Part shown: piece after piece, positions 11,816 through 24,699 of the stretch | How the letters are laid out: each line of letters opens with the position of its first letter | Numbering within the stretch: position 1 is the stretch's first letter | Source of the DNA: Pseudevernia furfuracea | Taxonomy: Eukaryota > Ascomycota > Lecanoromycetes > Lecanorales > Parmeliaceae | NCBI GenBank assembly: GCA_022315425.1 | Contig: JAIUPT010000032.1 | Span: 124,001-188,000 of the forward strand | Direction of reading: 5' to 3' | Length of the DNA stretch: 64,000 nucleotides | Made by a program: the position numbers and the translations under genes | The notes under the pieces: generated by a model | The model's input: only the letters and a program-made list of their open reading frames with translations | Told to the model about the DNA's origin: nothing | Databases searched by the model: none

Positions 11816-14800
11816 ATGGAGGCCGGCGAAGCCATGCAGCAATCACTCCCGGCGGCAGCGTCAGAGCTATTCAAGCTAGAAGATGTCGAGCGGCTTGTCG
11901 TGCGTTCAGACCCAACCACTAAATCATGTATCCCCTTTGGAATTGAAGGAATTTCGGTAATCATAAGCCCGTTTGGAGAGATATTGAGAATGTCACAGTA
12001 TGTCGACGAAGAGGATCCCCGAATCATCTGCCTTGCTAGTCCTTCTCTGGTGGACTATCAACGTGATCTACGCGGCATTGACAGCGTTCTCCATCAACAG
12101 GCGCAAATATCAGGGACTGGACTCGGGATTCACTTAGTGTCGGCCCAGGGGCCAAAAAGCCAATCTTCGAGACACGGTTGGAATGGCTTAACGGTCGTTG
12201 GCCTTGCATATACTATGAGCTTGATGGTCTCAACATCTCTGTGGTGTTCACTGTGGGAAGAGGGGTGCTGTCCCAGCAGTATGTCATCGACAACCCTTCT
12301 GAAAAAACTATTGATATCTGGTTTGACCTGCAAATTGGACAATGTGAGGTTTACACGTTATATGTCGACGATACTCGGGTATGTATAACTCCGAAGTAGC
12401 TACCGCCTAATACGGTTCTTTTGCTGAGTCGTGAGAAATTTTTCGAAGAAGCGGAAAATTTGCGTTTTCTTGAAAATCATCCCCTAACACTGACTTGGAG
12501 AGAATTGCTAATTTTAGATCTTCATAGTGGGCAGGGCATCTCGACTCCGAACTTTCAAACGAAGAACCATCCATCCTGCCAGATGCAAGTGGCTCATTCC
12601 ATATAGCTGAAAGGAAGCTTGGACAGGCCCAAGAATTTCGACCACAAACCGATAACCGGGCTAGGAGTGTTATGCGAAATGAAGCCGTAATCAGGATTTT
12701 CCAGAACGGCACACTTGTCATTCCAGAGGATACCTTTCCCATATCAATTCCACGCACTTTTCCCTTCGACAGCAATGAAGACAGCGATCATGAGTCCGAA
12801 CAAGGTGGGAAACCCCCACCAAATCCTCCAAAACCGCTTCAAATCAAGCCCAAGGGTGCAGAGACGCTTGTCCTGCAGTACAAATTACAACCCCACGGGA
12901 TTCAAGACCCTCGAGGCCTCGAGTATCTAAATGCTGATAGGATATTGGAGGTTGAACCCTCTAGAAATTGGACCTTTAAGCAAAACGACACATTCAATCC
13001 TATATTCCGGCGACACTTAGAACACATTTTGTGTGTTTGCCTGGTGAAAATTGTGCCAATATCAGACCAACAGCATCGATTTGCATTCATAAATGACTTT
13101 ACCTTCGAGTCAGGATCGGAGCCTGAGAATGATTTGTAAGGACCCTTAAACACTCAATTCGAGACCACTGTCAGTGATTACTAACCCTCAAAGCTATATC
13201 TTTCGCTACCTTCTCTTCATGTACCAAATCTTGGAGATAGACGAGCTCATCAGGCCTACTCCAGATTCTACCAATCAGGACACCAACAGATCAACCTTCG
13301 AGAAGAGCGTGTTGCAAGATCGCATCAAGGAAGCCTGCGAAGGGCATTTGCGATGGTGTTTTGGGAAGGATGTTCTCTTGGCTAGCCAGAGCTGGCCTTT
13401 GTCTAAACCCGAGGACGACACAGATCCGTCCGACAACATGTCCACCTCGGAACCCTTTGTGGGAAGCCTGCAAATGCTCAAGTTGTTTGAGTATACCAGA
13501 ATTTTCAAGAATGAAGCGTTACTTGTGGATCAGTGTTTGCGGAGTGGTGCTGAGTCATGGCTTGACGCATTGAACAAGAACCGCGATAATAAATCCGAGC
13601 TATGGTATAGAGACACTAAAGCAGCTCATGTTGCTTGGGAAGGTCATCGCGGTGAAAGATCGGAATGGCTCCATCTGCCGAAATATCGTTTGAGGGAGCT
13701 CATCTGTATCTGGAAGGCCCTCAAATGCCTGGAAGAAATAATGTGCAACTCTGACGAAGAATTTACATCGGAAATTCTAAAAAGACTTAGAAAATCGACG
13801 TTGCAGCACTTTGATGTTCGAAAGATCATTTTACAGCATTTTCTATGCGAGGATTTCGATGCTGGGGCACCCCGCATCGCGGATTGGAGCGCTCCGAAGG
13901 ACCTTGATAACGCAAGCGAGAGAACAGAGCCAACTACTGGCTCTTTCGCTATAGCTGTACAGCGAACACGTGAGAGAGATAGGCTGCTTTTATATGCAAA
14001 AGACGCAATGCTCCATGACGGTTTCGAGTGGGGATTCTTTACAAATGACCTTGAGATCGAAATTCTATGTACGAAGAAAGAACCAGCAAAGGCAGATGTG
14101 CAAACTTCATGGAAGAACACAATAGGAGCCCAAGGCGCTGACCGTGAAGCTATCTGGGAGAAGCCACTCAAGTATGCAATGGCCATCACTATGGCAAGAT
14201 ATGGGTCCCTGGACAGATCCATGAGCCCAGAGCAATTGGAAAAGTTGTCTTGGGAAAGACTCTCTAACTGCGTTACAGCTTGCGGACTATTTGTTGATAG
14301 TGTTGAACGGGACACGAAGCGACCAGAGATGTTTTCTGGCTGCAGTCGACGTAGCGCTTGGGAGATCCCAACTCTGTTATTGAGGAAACGGTTTGAGAAT
14401 TTGGAGCTTGCTTTGTAAGGGAGTTTGTTTGTGCGAGACTGCAGTATAACTCTCAATCTGGATATTGATAGTTGACTTTTCAAAAGCTTTAGGGATCCGC
14501 CGCAATTCTCGTCTCCACCAAAGCAGAACGAGAGTGTCAGTAACGAACACGAGGCCCCTCAAACATCCGACAGCATTGTCTCTCAAGATGCAAACAATGC
14601 TATGAAAAAGAGGGTTTATCTAGAAAAGCAGAGGATGAGATCACGCAAGAAACCGGATGCGAAGATGGTTTCCGATCCTATAGGTACTCCTTTTCACCTT
14701 ACATACAAAGAGATCGTTCATTAAGTATGTCCATAAATGGAGCTGATCCTTCGATTTTATCTAGGCAGGAAGTTGAAAGACTGGCTATATCCACTTCCAG

Positions 14801-17489
14801 ACTTCTTTAGTCCGCGACCTCCTTACGGGCCCATGCAAGAAGAAGTAAAGAGGTTGGAACGTCGCCTGAGTATGGATATCAATAATCGCATAGAGGATGG
14901 CCGTCGAGAAGATCTAGCCGTCATTCTAAAACGAGGTGTTGAAAGGTGGAAAGTATTCAAAGAGTTGGGTGGCAGAGAGGCTTTTAGTACTTATAACTAT
15001 AGCGCTATGCTTGTAGATATAGGTCGACACAGAAGGAATGAGCCCTCTATCTCATGGTGCGACGCCGAGGAGCTTGACTTGCAACTCCGCAAAGCTCGCA
15101 ACGTGAACGAGGCCAAGAAGAGATTCCAGTTTGTTTACTCCGTCCAGAGCGGCAATTGTCTAAGCTGATTTGGGGAAGCTACCTAGGGCCTTTGCAAGTT
15201 GAACAGGCTTTGATACTCTACTTAGCCACCCCTACTTACGACAGACGAAACATGGAACAATTCTGCATCCGTCACACAAGTTTTTCAAGTCACTTTCACG
15301 AGGATGTATGTTTACTTAATTACCATCTCATCATTTGATACTGATCATAAAATCCCTTCAGGTTCACCCGCTGGCAGACGTATGGGCCACTGAACTCCAC
15401 CTCAGCTTCCTTCAGCTCGTCGACACGCAGGAGGGAACTCGGAAGCAATACTACCTTGACAGTAACAATGTCTGTAATGGGCGTCAACGAAAATTCCCCC
15501 GTATTGTCAAAGATTCGCAATTTGACATCTACAAGGCCTCACTGGGCTATAGATTCATCGGGGATATGGGAGACAGGTTTTGGTCCGGGTGGCTCCTGGC
15601 ATATGTCCCTGGAGAGTCCAGGTATCGATGGCACGAACCGGGCTGGAATAATGTGTGGCAATGGTTCGATAAAAAAACAAAAAATGACCAAAGGAGGATC
15701 CTTGAGCCATTTCTTGTAGGACATATGGTGGCTGAGGTGTATGAAAGCACTGAAAAGATTCTCAGGCATGTTGACCAGTGGCTGGATCCGGAAATAGAAT
15801 TCGCAAAGGACGAGGAGGGATCGAAGGAGTCGAGTGTTTCCAAGGCCGACGAAAAAGATTTTGGCTTACAGTACAACCGGTCCACAACCTGTCTCGAACT
15901 CGAAGCGATCTTAAGCATGCTCCGTCGTCTCTCAAAAGCGAATATTGACTCTCTCTATCACTGGGGTGGGCGGGAAGAAAGTCGACATTACAAGCCTCGC
16001 TGGTCTGAGAAGGACGAATTGAATCATAGGGAGGAGGTCGATCATCAAAAGCGACGCGCTGAGCAACAGACTTTCCTTCTGAATGATCAACATCGACAAA
16101 TTGAGACTAGCATCGATCAACTCAGAGCTCACAGGCAAGAGGTAACTCAAAGACAAACAGTAACAGCGAATAGCCAGGCCATTACTAATTCGAGTTACAG
16201 CTGATGGACAACCTCAATCTAGCCCAGTCCCGAACCGCGGCACTTAATGCAGAAAATGTCCGCATTTTCACATACGCCACTGTGATATTCTACCCACTGA
16301 GTTTTGTAGCAGTAAGCTTTTTCTTCGTTTCATACCCTCCCATCTGAGCACGTACTGAGCTTGAACTTGTAGAGTCTCTTCAGCATGCAAGGGCCGCCGT
16401 GAGTACTTCATTCATTTAAGGAATCATTTACGTCGTGCTGACCAAACAAGCAATCACTCTATCACTGCAGTTTTTATACAGGCGACTGCAATCGCATTGG
16501 TCATCACGCTCGTCATCGTATTCAACGCCGAGATTCTCGCCTGGCCGTTGCGAAGATTGAGGCATAGCATAAGTCTTACTGCTAGAGAAAAAATGGGAGA
16601 AACCTCGAACATGTTCCCAGTGTCTTGGAAGAAGACCTTGAAGCACATTAAAGAAGCCGAAGAACAAGATGTCCTACACGATATTGAAATGCCAAAGTGG
16701 CCAAGGAGCAAGCTCATCTATCTCATGTTCTTAGTGATCTACCTGGTCGTGGAATTTCCAGCATCCCGCATTGTGCTCGCGTACGAGTCGGTGGTGAGAA
16801 AAGGCGCAAGGACCCCGGAAGATATCGCCCTCACCGCTGTCCAGACATTGATTGCAATAATGATGCTTCCAGTATTTGTGATCGCTTGGACGGTTCTGAT
16901 CATGTGGAGCACCGTGCACTGGGTTTTGAGCAAGATCTGGGCCGTTCAAAGGTTGAGTGAGAAGATGGGCGAGGAGCTGCTCGACGCAGCAGTAAAGGAA
17001 TACGTGGAAGCAGAAGAGAAAAAGAAGGAGCAAGATGGAGAAAGAGAACCTGATAGAAAAGGGGCTCCTGTTGCTACGCATGAGGAGAAGAGCAACAAGA
17101 AGAAGGAAAGGGAGCCGAAGGAGCCAGTCGGCGAGAGAAAGACACAATTGAAAGAAAAGGTCGAAGAGGCACGCAGAACAGCCGGCAAAGGAAGAGAAGC
17201 TCAACTCCATGAGCACGTCAGGTTACTAATCAACCCCACAAAGCTCTACGAAGCCAAGGTGAAAGACTTCAAGTCAAAAACAATGAGCGGCGAAGACCAG
17301 GAGACGCCAATTCCTCGAACCGACACCCCGACATCGTCCTCGGGTAAGGATGAAGCAAATAGGAAAACACTCAAGCAAAGTGTGTCGACGGAGAACCAGG
17401 GTATGACCAGCCGATCGCTATGGCACCTCGCAAGGCGGCTGAAAAAGAAAGCAATCGACGAAGAAGTGAAAGTGGCGGGACGAGACTAA
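11816..17489 (+). pseudogene. CorA-like membrane protein gene, frameshifted in three places
   Basis: Large fungal protein (about 1680 aa if joined) ending in a CorA-type membrane region. Exons by GT...AG sites: 11816-12378, 12528-13135, 13194-14414, 14493-14683, 14765-15305, 15362-16141, 16201-16311, 16373-16398, 16471-17489. Landmarks: PFGIEGISVIISPFGEILRM near the start, LEWLNGRWPCIYYELDG, the long central block with LGYRFIGDMGDRFWSGWLLA, a coiled-coil helix, then VRIFTYATVIFYPLSFVASL with FSMQGPP (degenerate CorA GMN motif), a second segment ATAIALVITLVIVFNAEIL, two more hydrophobic segments and a Lys/Glu-rich tail. Frame must change near 12135, near 15140, and at the T5 run at 16471-16475; none can be fixed by an intron. 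Apart from these, every exon is open, so this is a very recent pseudogene or carries assembly indels. CorA relatives are divalent-cation channels; transport by this protein is unproven. Confidence 0.75.
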
Positions 17490-19719
17490 AAGACTAACAC
17501 CACCGAGCATTCGCAAATTTTTTAGCAGGCTGTTGGTGATGGCTCGGGTTGGACAAGATTTGGTTCATGTGTTTTCAGCGGCTACACCTGAATAGTGTCC
17601 TTATGATCGAGCTCCGGCAACTTTGTCGGGAAATGTAATGTTCGGATCGTTCTTTTCGGATTACATGGTAGAAGGGCCAAATGTCGCTTTCAGGAAATTC
17701 AACATTGGGCACATTAGGTAGTAATAGGTCGTCGTGAGGGAAAGGTATTCAAGGGCGAACTGTCAATATAAAGAATTTGCACTACAAAGCTCCACCCAAG
17801 TTACAAGCCACTGTTGTATGTTCGTCGGTCGGAAATGGAATGTCTTGAACAAGAGCAGGGTACGAGGCCCACTGGTATCTATGACCATTGCTGACATCCG
17901 CCGATGCTCGCTTTTACATTGCCCCTTTGGGAGTAAAACTTGCCAGCCTGTCAAGAAACAGATACCTAATTTCTCATGGACCACCTAAAAATTTCGCGTT
18001 CTTCAGAGTCACACACCTCTTTGGCTCCGATGGCTTTTGAAGACGACCAGCGGCCAGCTCACTCCTATTACATTCCGGGAGACTCAATATTTTTTGCGAC
18101 TATGGGTATCTTTACACGCTTCAAAAAGCGGGTCCGCAGTCTCGAGTTCGAAGACGGCCATTCCAGCATCTCTAGCATTTGCAACCCCCTTCTTCACTCA
18201 ACTCAACTCAACTCAAGGGCATGAGCATAATATATACAGAACAAAAGGAGCGCACCGGAAAAACTCCTCATACATACATAGCTCCACTAGCAAAGCCCGT
18301 GTCAACGATGAAAGCATGAGCTCAGCCAGCCAGCAACTGCAAGAGAGAAAGGAGATGGGATTTCGGCAATCCGAACGCATTATTACCAAAGGCAAGGCTT
18401 TCGCGGATGGAGCGCGGGATCCATCATCGTCATTTTCATAATCGAACCGTTATTGTGCGAGAAGCATCGGAGAATCCAGAAGGCGAGATGCTCGAGCTTG
18501 CCAGCGGCTTTTACAGAACACGCTAGAGGAAAAAGGACCAAGAGAATAAGAAAAATACGAAAATATGTCGCGACCGTCTTCTTTCACTTCTATGAAAGCC
18601 AGCACGGGAACAACAACAACAACACGATTTTTTTTCACACGATTTATCGGAAGATTGCCGCAGGGGCAGAGAGGCGTTTACGACCGAAACCCACAAGCGC
18701 CGAACAAGTGATGGATCTGCTGCAGAAGACGCTTTATTCCGATTGCAGCCCGTAGACGTATGTCGAATCTCTGACGGAAACACCATCGCCCGAATTTGAG
18801 TAGAGTAGTGTCTCGAGGCGAGCAGCTCACCAACTGGATCGAAGCCAGCACGGCAACAACAACAACAACACGATCTCAGTCTTGGAAAAGAAGGCCAAGA
18901 ATCCAGACGCGCGCATGTTGGGGTGGATTGGGTGCCTTTTCTCGGGCCCGCGCGAAGGTTTAGATTTGTGGCATTGTTTTCCTCTTCCGAGTGTGCAGAC
19001 ACATGATCCATCAGCTACTTGATCGACCACCATGTTACGCAAATGCGATGGACTATCGAGCCGGGGGACTTCCTGGCTACTTTATTTTAACTGTGTCTGA
19101 ATATATGAACGCCATGCTATTTAAAGCGTAGCTCCGAGCTAAGCGAGGTAGTCCCCGAGCGCCATACTACTGTACCGGTATCCTCAGGTTACTTAGGCAA
19201 AGTCGAGCCGTTTATTTGGATGGACATCCCAGTCCTTGTAGCGCCGATGCAGAAAGTTAATCTGCAACCCAATCTCATTCATGCAGGCCGCCTAAAATTA
19301 TAAATCATCTCAGCTAAATCGTGATTCGTGGATTTCAGAAAAGAAAAAGGCGCTAAGGATGGAATTTTCAGGATTTAAGGATTTAAGGATTTAAGGATTC
19401 TAGACACGAGACGGCAGCTTAAATTAAATTAAATTAGGAGACAATGACACAATGCGAGAATATGCAAACGTCATCATTCCCCCCAAAACAGTCATAGCCA
19501 CTCACTACATCATAATAACCACAAGGTCAATACCACTACGACGACTAAGGTACGATCAAGGAGCGAAAGTGGCAAATATGGCAACTCCACTCTTCCTGCT
19601 CCTCGTCTCCTCGACTCTCATTCGCGTGTGCAAGTATACATCAAACACCTGCTCGCCACCTACCTCCAGCCATTTCGCTATCGCCAGAAGACCCTCTTTG
19701 TCCTGCTCTTCTCCTGACC
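17490..19719. other. gene-free stretch with several short repeats
   Basis: No gene supported. Open frames at 18037-18441 (plus) and 18523-19011 (minus) are explained by low complexity (poly-Cys from GTT/ACA repeats). Simple repeats: ACTCA x4 at 18195-18215, GGATTTAA x3.6 at 19371-19399 and TAAAT-type pentamers at 19420-19436. A 35-bp near-identical direct repeat is listed separately. The last 250 bp form the leader of the FAD gene. Confidence 0.5.
18594..18874. repeat. pair of 35-bp imperfect direct repeats
   Basis: Copies at 18594-18628 and 18840-18874 share AGCCAGCACGG, then one mismatch, then ACAACAACAACAACACGAT; two mismatches over 35 positions, spaced 246 bp. Part of the identity is an ACA microsatellite but the flanking AGCCAGCACGG and ACGAT are not, so this is more than a shared simple repeat. 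Confidence 0.7.
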
Positions 19720-21450
19720 ATGTCTTCTGACGAACTGCTCAAAAATGGCAAGAAGAAAAGCGTTGTCATTGTTGGCGGAGGTGCTGCAGGAATGGTGAGT
19801 ACTCTCGGAAACACTCAACATGACCATCGGAAACCGACTGACGCCCTCTCCAGTCCTGCGCGGCCACCCTTGCCCAACACCCGGACAAATACAAAGTCAC
19901 CATCATCGAGCGCATGTCCGTAGTCGGCGGTCAGGCAACATCCATCCCCATTGACAAGGAAAAATACGGAACATCATGGATGAACGATGGCGTCCAAGGA
20001 GGATCTCCCGTCTTCAAGCATACCTTCAACTTCTTCAAGAGATATGGCCATGAGCCGGAAGATGTCAAGCTACAGGTCGCCTTTGGCAAAGGCAAGGATG
20101 GCTTCTGGACCAATTGCTTTCCCAGCAATTTGGTGGATCAGTTTTCAGGCGACATCAGAAAATTCGGCAAGGTCCTGAAGCTGATCAAGTGGACCATGCC
20201 GGTTTTGGGCATTATACCCATCAGGATCATGTTGCGCATGTTCTTTTTCAGCAAGGACTTTGGAGACAAGATGGTCTTTCCCCTCATTGCACTTTTCCTT
20301 GGAACCGGTACATTTCCCATTCTCCGGTCCGTGGCCCATGCAAGGCTAACATTCCACAGGCAACCAAACAGCGAACGTCTCGTGCGCAATCCTCGAACGT
20401 CTTTTTGATGATCCCAATATGAAGCTCTGGGACTACGACCCGGAAACTCTCCTTCCCAACCTGCCCCTCATGGTCACCTTTCCGCATCTCGAAAAATTCT
20501 ATGGCGAGTGGGCCGCTGATTTGAAATCACATGGCGTGGATATACGTACAAACACCGATGTCACAGAAATCGTTTCCCGATCCAAGCGGGGTGTCGTGCT
20601 CAAGACTGCGCCATTCGACCCGGAAAAGGGCAAGACGGATTCTGGCCAGAGAGCGGGAGGCCACACCGGTCCAGAATCGACAACGGAGACGTTTGATAAC
20701 CTGGTCATGTGCGTTCTCGCCGATGACGCCAAAAAGTTACTCGGTAAGACCGCCACCTGGCGCGAGAAATTTGTTCTAGGTGGTGCCCACTTTTTCGACG
20801 ACATCACCATCACCCACTCCGACTCCAAGTATTTCCAAGAAAACTACGAGACACACTTCAACCCTGAGCTCTGTGCCAAGCCGAAGAACAAGCAACAGGA
20901 AGACCAGATTGCCTTTGCAAAGAGCGAGCAAAAAGGACAGGATGGAGAGCCGGCGGGGTACCGACCGATGTACTATACCCACTCCTACCCCGAAGACATG
21001 CAAAAGATCGAAATGGCCTTCGATTGCACCAACTACCAGCACCAATTCCGCATGGACCACGATGCGGATAAAGCACCCATCCCATACGACAATCACGTCT
21101 TTCAGTCTATCTTCCTCGACAAAACCCACTCCGATCTCTGGACCATTGACCAAATCGATGAATCCAAAATCATTGAGCGCAAATGGTGGCATCAACTCGG
21201 CCACCGCTGGCAGCACTACGTGCGTGTCGTACCTGGCATGATGTTCATCAATGGCAAAAATAATACCTTTTTCGCAGGCAGTTGGACGTTGGTAAACATG
21301 CACGAGATGGCGTGTGTGAGTGGCATCGCAGCGGCGTATAGACTCGGGGCGGATTATGAGAAGTTTGATGATTTTGCAGAGGATCTATTCAAGAAGTATC
21401 TTTGGATTAGTCATGGGGTACGGTACAAAGGGGGGAAGAAAGTGCAGTAG
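19720..21450 (+). CDS. FAD-dependent amine-oxidase-like oxidoreductase (539 aa)
   Basis: Three exons: 19720-19794, 19854-20307, 20360-21450; introns of 59 bp (phase 0) and 52 bp (phase 1). The N-terminus carries the dinucleotide-binding motif KSVVIVGGGAAGM (residues 14-25) followed by IIERMSVVGGQATS, typical of NAD(P)/FAD-binding amine-oxidoreductase proteins. Later landmarks: NLVMCVLADDAKKLLG, a long conserved block YYTHSY ... FDCTNYQHQFR, and the C-terminal FAD-contact region NTFFAGSWTLVNMHEMACVS. It matches a conserved fungal family annotated only as FAD/NAD(P)-binding protein; substrate unknown. One C-terminal Trp-Trp-His-Gln motif (KWWHQLGHRWQHY) is conserved in the family. Complete and in frame, TAG stop. 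No partner genes adjacent. Confidence 0.9.
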
Positions 21451-22117
21451 CTGGTGGTAAGTATCAACTTCAGATGCGCCCCTTCACTAATCAATGTTCG
21501 AACATCACACTCTATGTGGAGCTTTTTCTTTCAAACAACATATATATGGCAACACATCTGAGCTTCTACATCTACATAAGTTTGATTCGGTGCCGATCAG
21601 AGCTGCTTTCTGGTGGCCAAGTTGATCTTAGTGGGCTGGTCATCGACCATGAGCAACCTTTGCGTCTTAGAGAATGACACCATCAGATCAGCTTCCGCAC
21701 CTTCAGCCTCTAGATGTCTTGTGACAATAAAGATTCTGCTCATCGACAGTCTTCGGCCAGCTAGACGTATGACAGTGCCTCGGCACTTTGCCCTTTGAAG
21801 TCGACAAATTGCTGGACTCGTACCTTGAAGGGTCCACCAATACTTCAGTATCTAGCAAGTCAGCCATGCCATGAAGACAACTGTAGAAGGCCTAAGGAAA
21901 GCTTGAGGTGGCGTGAAGCGCTTTTCTTGACTTTACGAGCGTGCCTGGGCAGCGTCGCCAAAGAAGAAACGGAAGTCAACATCCCTGGCACATTCACGAC
22001 CATTTGCGATGTTGAGTACTGGTGGTCAGCGTATTGATCTATGTCTCGTTATTTTCCGACTTCCTTGATACATTTCTAAGCCTTTATTGCTACACAATAT
22101 TGAGATCCCACAGTTGC
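21451..22117. other. convergent intergenic region
   Basis: Lies between the 3' ends of two converging genes. Open frames reaching across it are antisense shadows of the minus-strand gene at 22118. Nothing else supported. Confidence 0.5.
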
Positions 22118-23044
22118 TCAGCTAACCTCCTTCAGTGGATCTGCTTTCTTCACCACCGCAGCACCTGCCCCCTTCATGTCTTCGCCGCGGAATTTCAGTG
22201 GCTGAAACGCCAGCTCGAGATAAAAGTACAGCATATCGGTCGTCGATCCGGATGTCTTCCTGGGCAATCTCCTAACTACACAAGGGCCCCAGCACTTCTC
22301 CAGCTCCATCCGCACTTCCTCAACTTTCTTTTCCACCAAATTTCCATTGACGATAACATCTCCCATGACCCACCACCCCAATTCAACCGCTATGGTTCGA
22401 AACCCAACGCACATCTTCAGCGTTTGGAAGAAGCGAGTGGCCATGAAGAGGTGGAAATCCTCGTCAAAATCCTTGATCGTGATGAGAAGGTTGTTCCGTT
22501 CAATCTCGGTGCCTGTGAAGTGGTCCACCGAGGCTTCGCATCTTGGATCCATCTTGGCAGGATGATAGAGCGTCTGACGGCCTTTCACTTCGCCATTGGC
22601 GGTGACCATTGGGACGATGTCACCCCCCCACACGCCCCTATCGTAAACCGCCCAGCCATCTTCGGCCAGACGGATGAAATCTCCTTCCCACCCGGCCCCC
22701 GTTTCGATCGTGAACTCCACATTCCTCATCTTTTCTGTGACTGTCCTTGGCGGAGGAGCCGACATTTTGTCTTCCAAGAAGAAGCCGACGGTAAACTGAA
22801 AGACAGTCGCGTTGGAGAAGAGGCGGGCGCTCGCTTCGGCGCTCACCGCTTTTGAGACCAAGCGGGCTTCGAAGTCCGAGAAGACTGTGGGGGTGTCGCC
22901 GTCGGGGCACCAGGGGCCTTGGAAAGAGTTCCGCAAGACGACATACCTTTTATGGAGGACGTGGTCGTAAATTTGATCACGAAGCTCGGGGGGGAATTTG
23001 ATGAGGGTGCCGAGGGGGGTGGGCTCAGTTGTGTTTGTCGACAT
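22118..23044 (-). CDS. LPxELR F-box-like/2EXR-type protein (308 aa), intact
   Basis: Single exon. Opens with LIKFPPELRDQIYDHVLHKR at residues 14-33, the diagnostic F-box-like helix of this expanded Pezizomycotina family. It continues with RLVSKAVSAEASARLFSNAT and a shared block ASVDHFTGTEIERNNLLITI also seen in the broken copy at 9396-10137. No transmembrane segment or signal peptide. The family is usually described as F-box-like proteins of unknown role, by analogy substrate adaptors for ubiquitin ligases; that is inference. It is the closest intact relative in this window of the 9.4 kb pseudogene. Confidence 0.85.
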   Translation of the reverse strand: MSTNTTEPTPLGTLIKFPPELRDQIYDHVLHKRYVVLRNSFQGPWCPDGDTPTVFSDFEARLVSKAVSAEASARLFSNATVFQFTVGFFLEDKMSAPPPRTVTEKMRNVEFTIETGAGWEGDFIRLAEDGWAVYDRGVWGGDIVPMVTANGEVKGRQTLYHPAKMDPRCEASVDHFTGTEIERNNLLITIKDFDEDFHLFMATRFFQTLKMCVGFRTIAVELGWWVMGDVIVNGNLVEKKVEEVRMELEKCWGPCVVRRLPRKTSGSTTDMLYFYLELAFQPLKFRGEDMKGAGAAVVKKADPLKEVS

Positions 23045-23897
23045 GGTGATTTGGTTGGGGTGGAGTGCGAGCTGGGCTTTCTTTGTTCGGGGTGGAGGAT
23101 GCGGTTGTACGTGCTGTTGTGAGATGCTTGTTTTGGAAGATACTCTGATGCCGGGAGTGTGGATGTGATGGACGTTATCAATGTTCCGTAAGTCGAGTCG
23201 TGAAGTGTTGATTGTTTTTGCACAAAGGAGCGGAGATCAACTGTGTCATAACAAAACAAAGACTATTGTGACAACACAGACTCCAATGACCAGCATTCTC
23301 GGGGTAGGAGTCTGCGCTCATCTGCTATCGGACTCGTCTGTTTTGCGTTTTGCGTTCGCATCAATCCCACCTACCAACCAATCCTGACATCCTCCACGAT
23401 CCCCCCACGCCATCTATTTGTGGCAAAAAAAAACCCCCCTGATCCACAGCCCAGTTTGTCATGCAACTTCCCAACTCTAGCGTGCCGCATCGAGACGACG
23501 ATCTGATACCGCAAGTGACGAAATCCAGCCAAGAAGAGCGAGAGAGAGAGAGGCCGTCGAGACGCTTCAATGCCGAGAGAGAGAGATCGTTTCCCCGTGT
23601 TCCCGGGTTGCCGATCCTGCCCGAAATGAAGAAGATTCCTCCCCACCCCCGGACCGACCGACATACATCGGAAGCCAGCCAGGAGATTCCAAGCCCGTTA
23701 GTTTGGGTTTTTACGGGGGGGAAGGGAGGAAATTGAAAAAAAAAGGGGGGACCTAGAGATGTTTAAACCGGTGCGCGCGAGGTTTATCTGTGGAAAGAAC
23801 GTGGGGGAACACCGTCTGTCTGTCTAAGCTGTGCGAAAAGTGATTTCGTGTGTCCTCATTGAGTGAGTGAGAGTCAAAAAAGGGCTCTCTGTCTGAT

Positions 23898-23924
23898 ATA
23901 CATACATACATACATACATACATG
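23898..23924. repeat. CATA microsatellite
   Basis: Six to seven perfect tetranucleotide units; the resulting Tyr-Ile-His-Thr frames on both strands are artefacts. Confidence 0.9.
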
Positions 23925-24658
23925 CTGCGTTGAAAAAGTCTGGGGTCGGGGTGGGGTGTTTCTCCCGACACGGGATGCCCGGGTTACGTACGTACGTATG
24001 GCAAGACTAGACACGCCCCCCATTGGTGAAAACGAAACTGCCGGCACTCTATGAAGGAAGCGTTGAGCCCCATCGATTGTGTGGGAAATCTGTCGTTGAT
24101 TGGACTGGTGCGTCCACAACTCGTCGTCTGTAAAAATTTGGGAGGATGTTGAATCAGCGCCCTAACCCGTGAGGAAAGGTTGTGTGGGAATCGCCGAAAT
24201 CAGCACGATCTACAGCTGGCATTAGTAGGATCCAGCGTTTCCAGCGTTGTCTAGTAAACGCCAACCTCGTCACGCTAAGTTCCGTCCATAGAGAAACTCG
24301 ACCAGGGAAGCCCACGGCCTCGTAGTACACAATCACTCACGGCAGTGACAGTGCATTCTGAAGGCAACTTTCTAGACGAGGTACGCAGAAGTCTACGGTG
24401 TTAAGACTCGTTTCCTTGTTTACCCTCCGCCGGAAATCACTTGGCACTATAGAGAACATTCCATTGTTTACGGCCAACACAAATTTAACACCGTGCGCGG
24501 TTCCAGTATGACTAACCGATTTTCCAACCGTCAACACCCTAGAACTTAGGCACACACGCCTCAAAAAGTGACCTCCTTATAACAACTGTCAGGCTTGATT
24601 AAAAAAGCATCCAAAAACCAACCAAACACCAACTACGGCAAACTTTCAACATTACCAA

Positions 24659-24699
24659 ATACACGAATACACGAATACACAAATACACGAATACACAAG
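24659..24699. repeat. AATACACG tandem repeat in the RING gene leader
   Basis: Five copies of an 8-bp unit AATACAC(G/A), ending 50 bp before the ATG at 24750, so probably in the 5' untranslated leader of the RING protein gene. Confidence 0.85.

Noticed and set aside
15306..15361. Treating each open block of the CorA-like gene as a separate small gene
   Set aside because: The gaps are typical phase-compatible introns (for example 15306-15361) and the blocks occur in the order of one known protein family.
18523..19011. Minus-strand frame with poly-Cys repeats, looking like a cysteine-rich peptide gene
   Set aside because: The cysteines come from an ACA/TGT microsatellite duplicated in the 35-bp repeat; no signal peptide or spliced structure.
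20776..21303. Long minus-strand frame inside the FAD oxidoreductase gene
   Set aside because: Antisense shadow; the plus frame has the FAD-binding motifs and correct splice sites.
22022..22855. 277-codon plus-strand open frame
   Set aside because: It is antisense to the intact LPxELR gene at 22118-23044, which has the recognisable motif; the plus frame has none.
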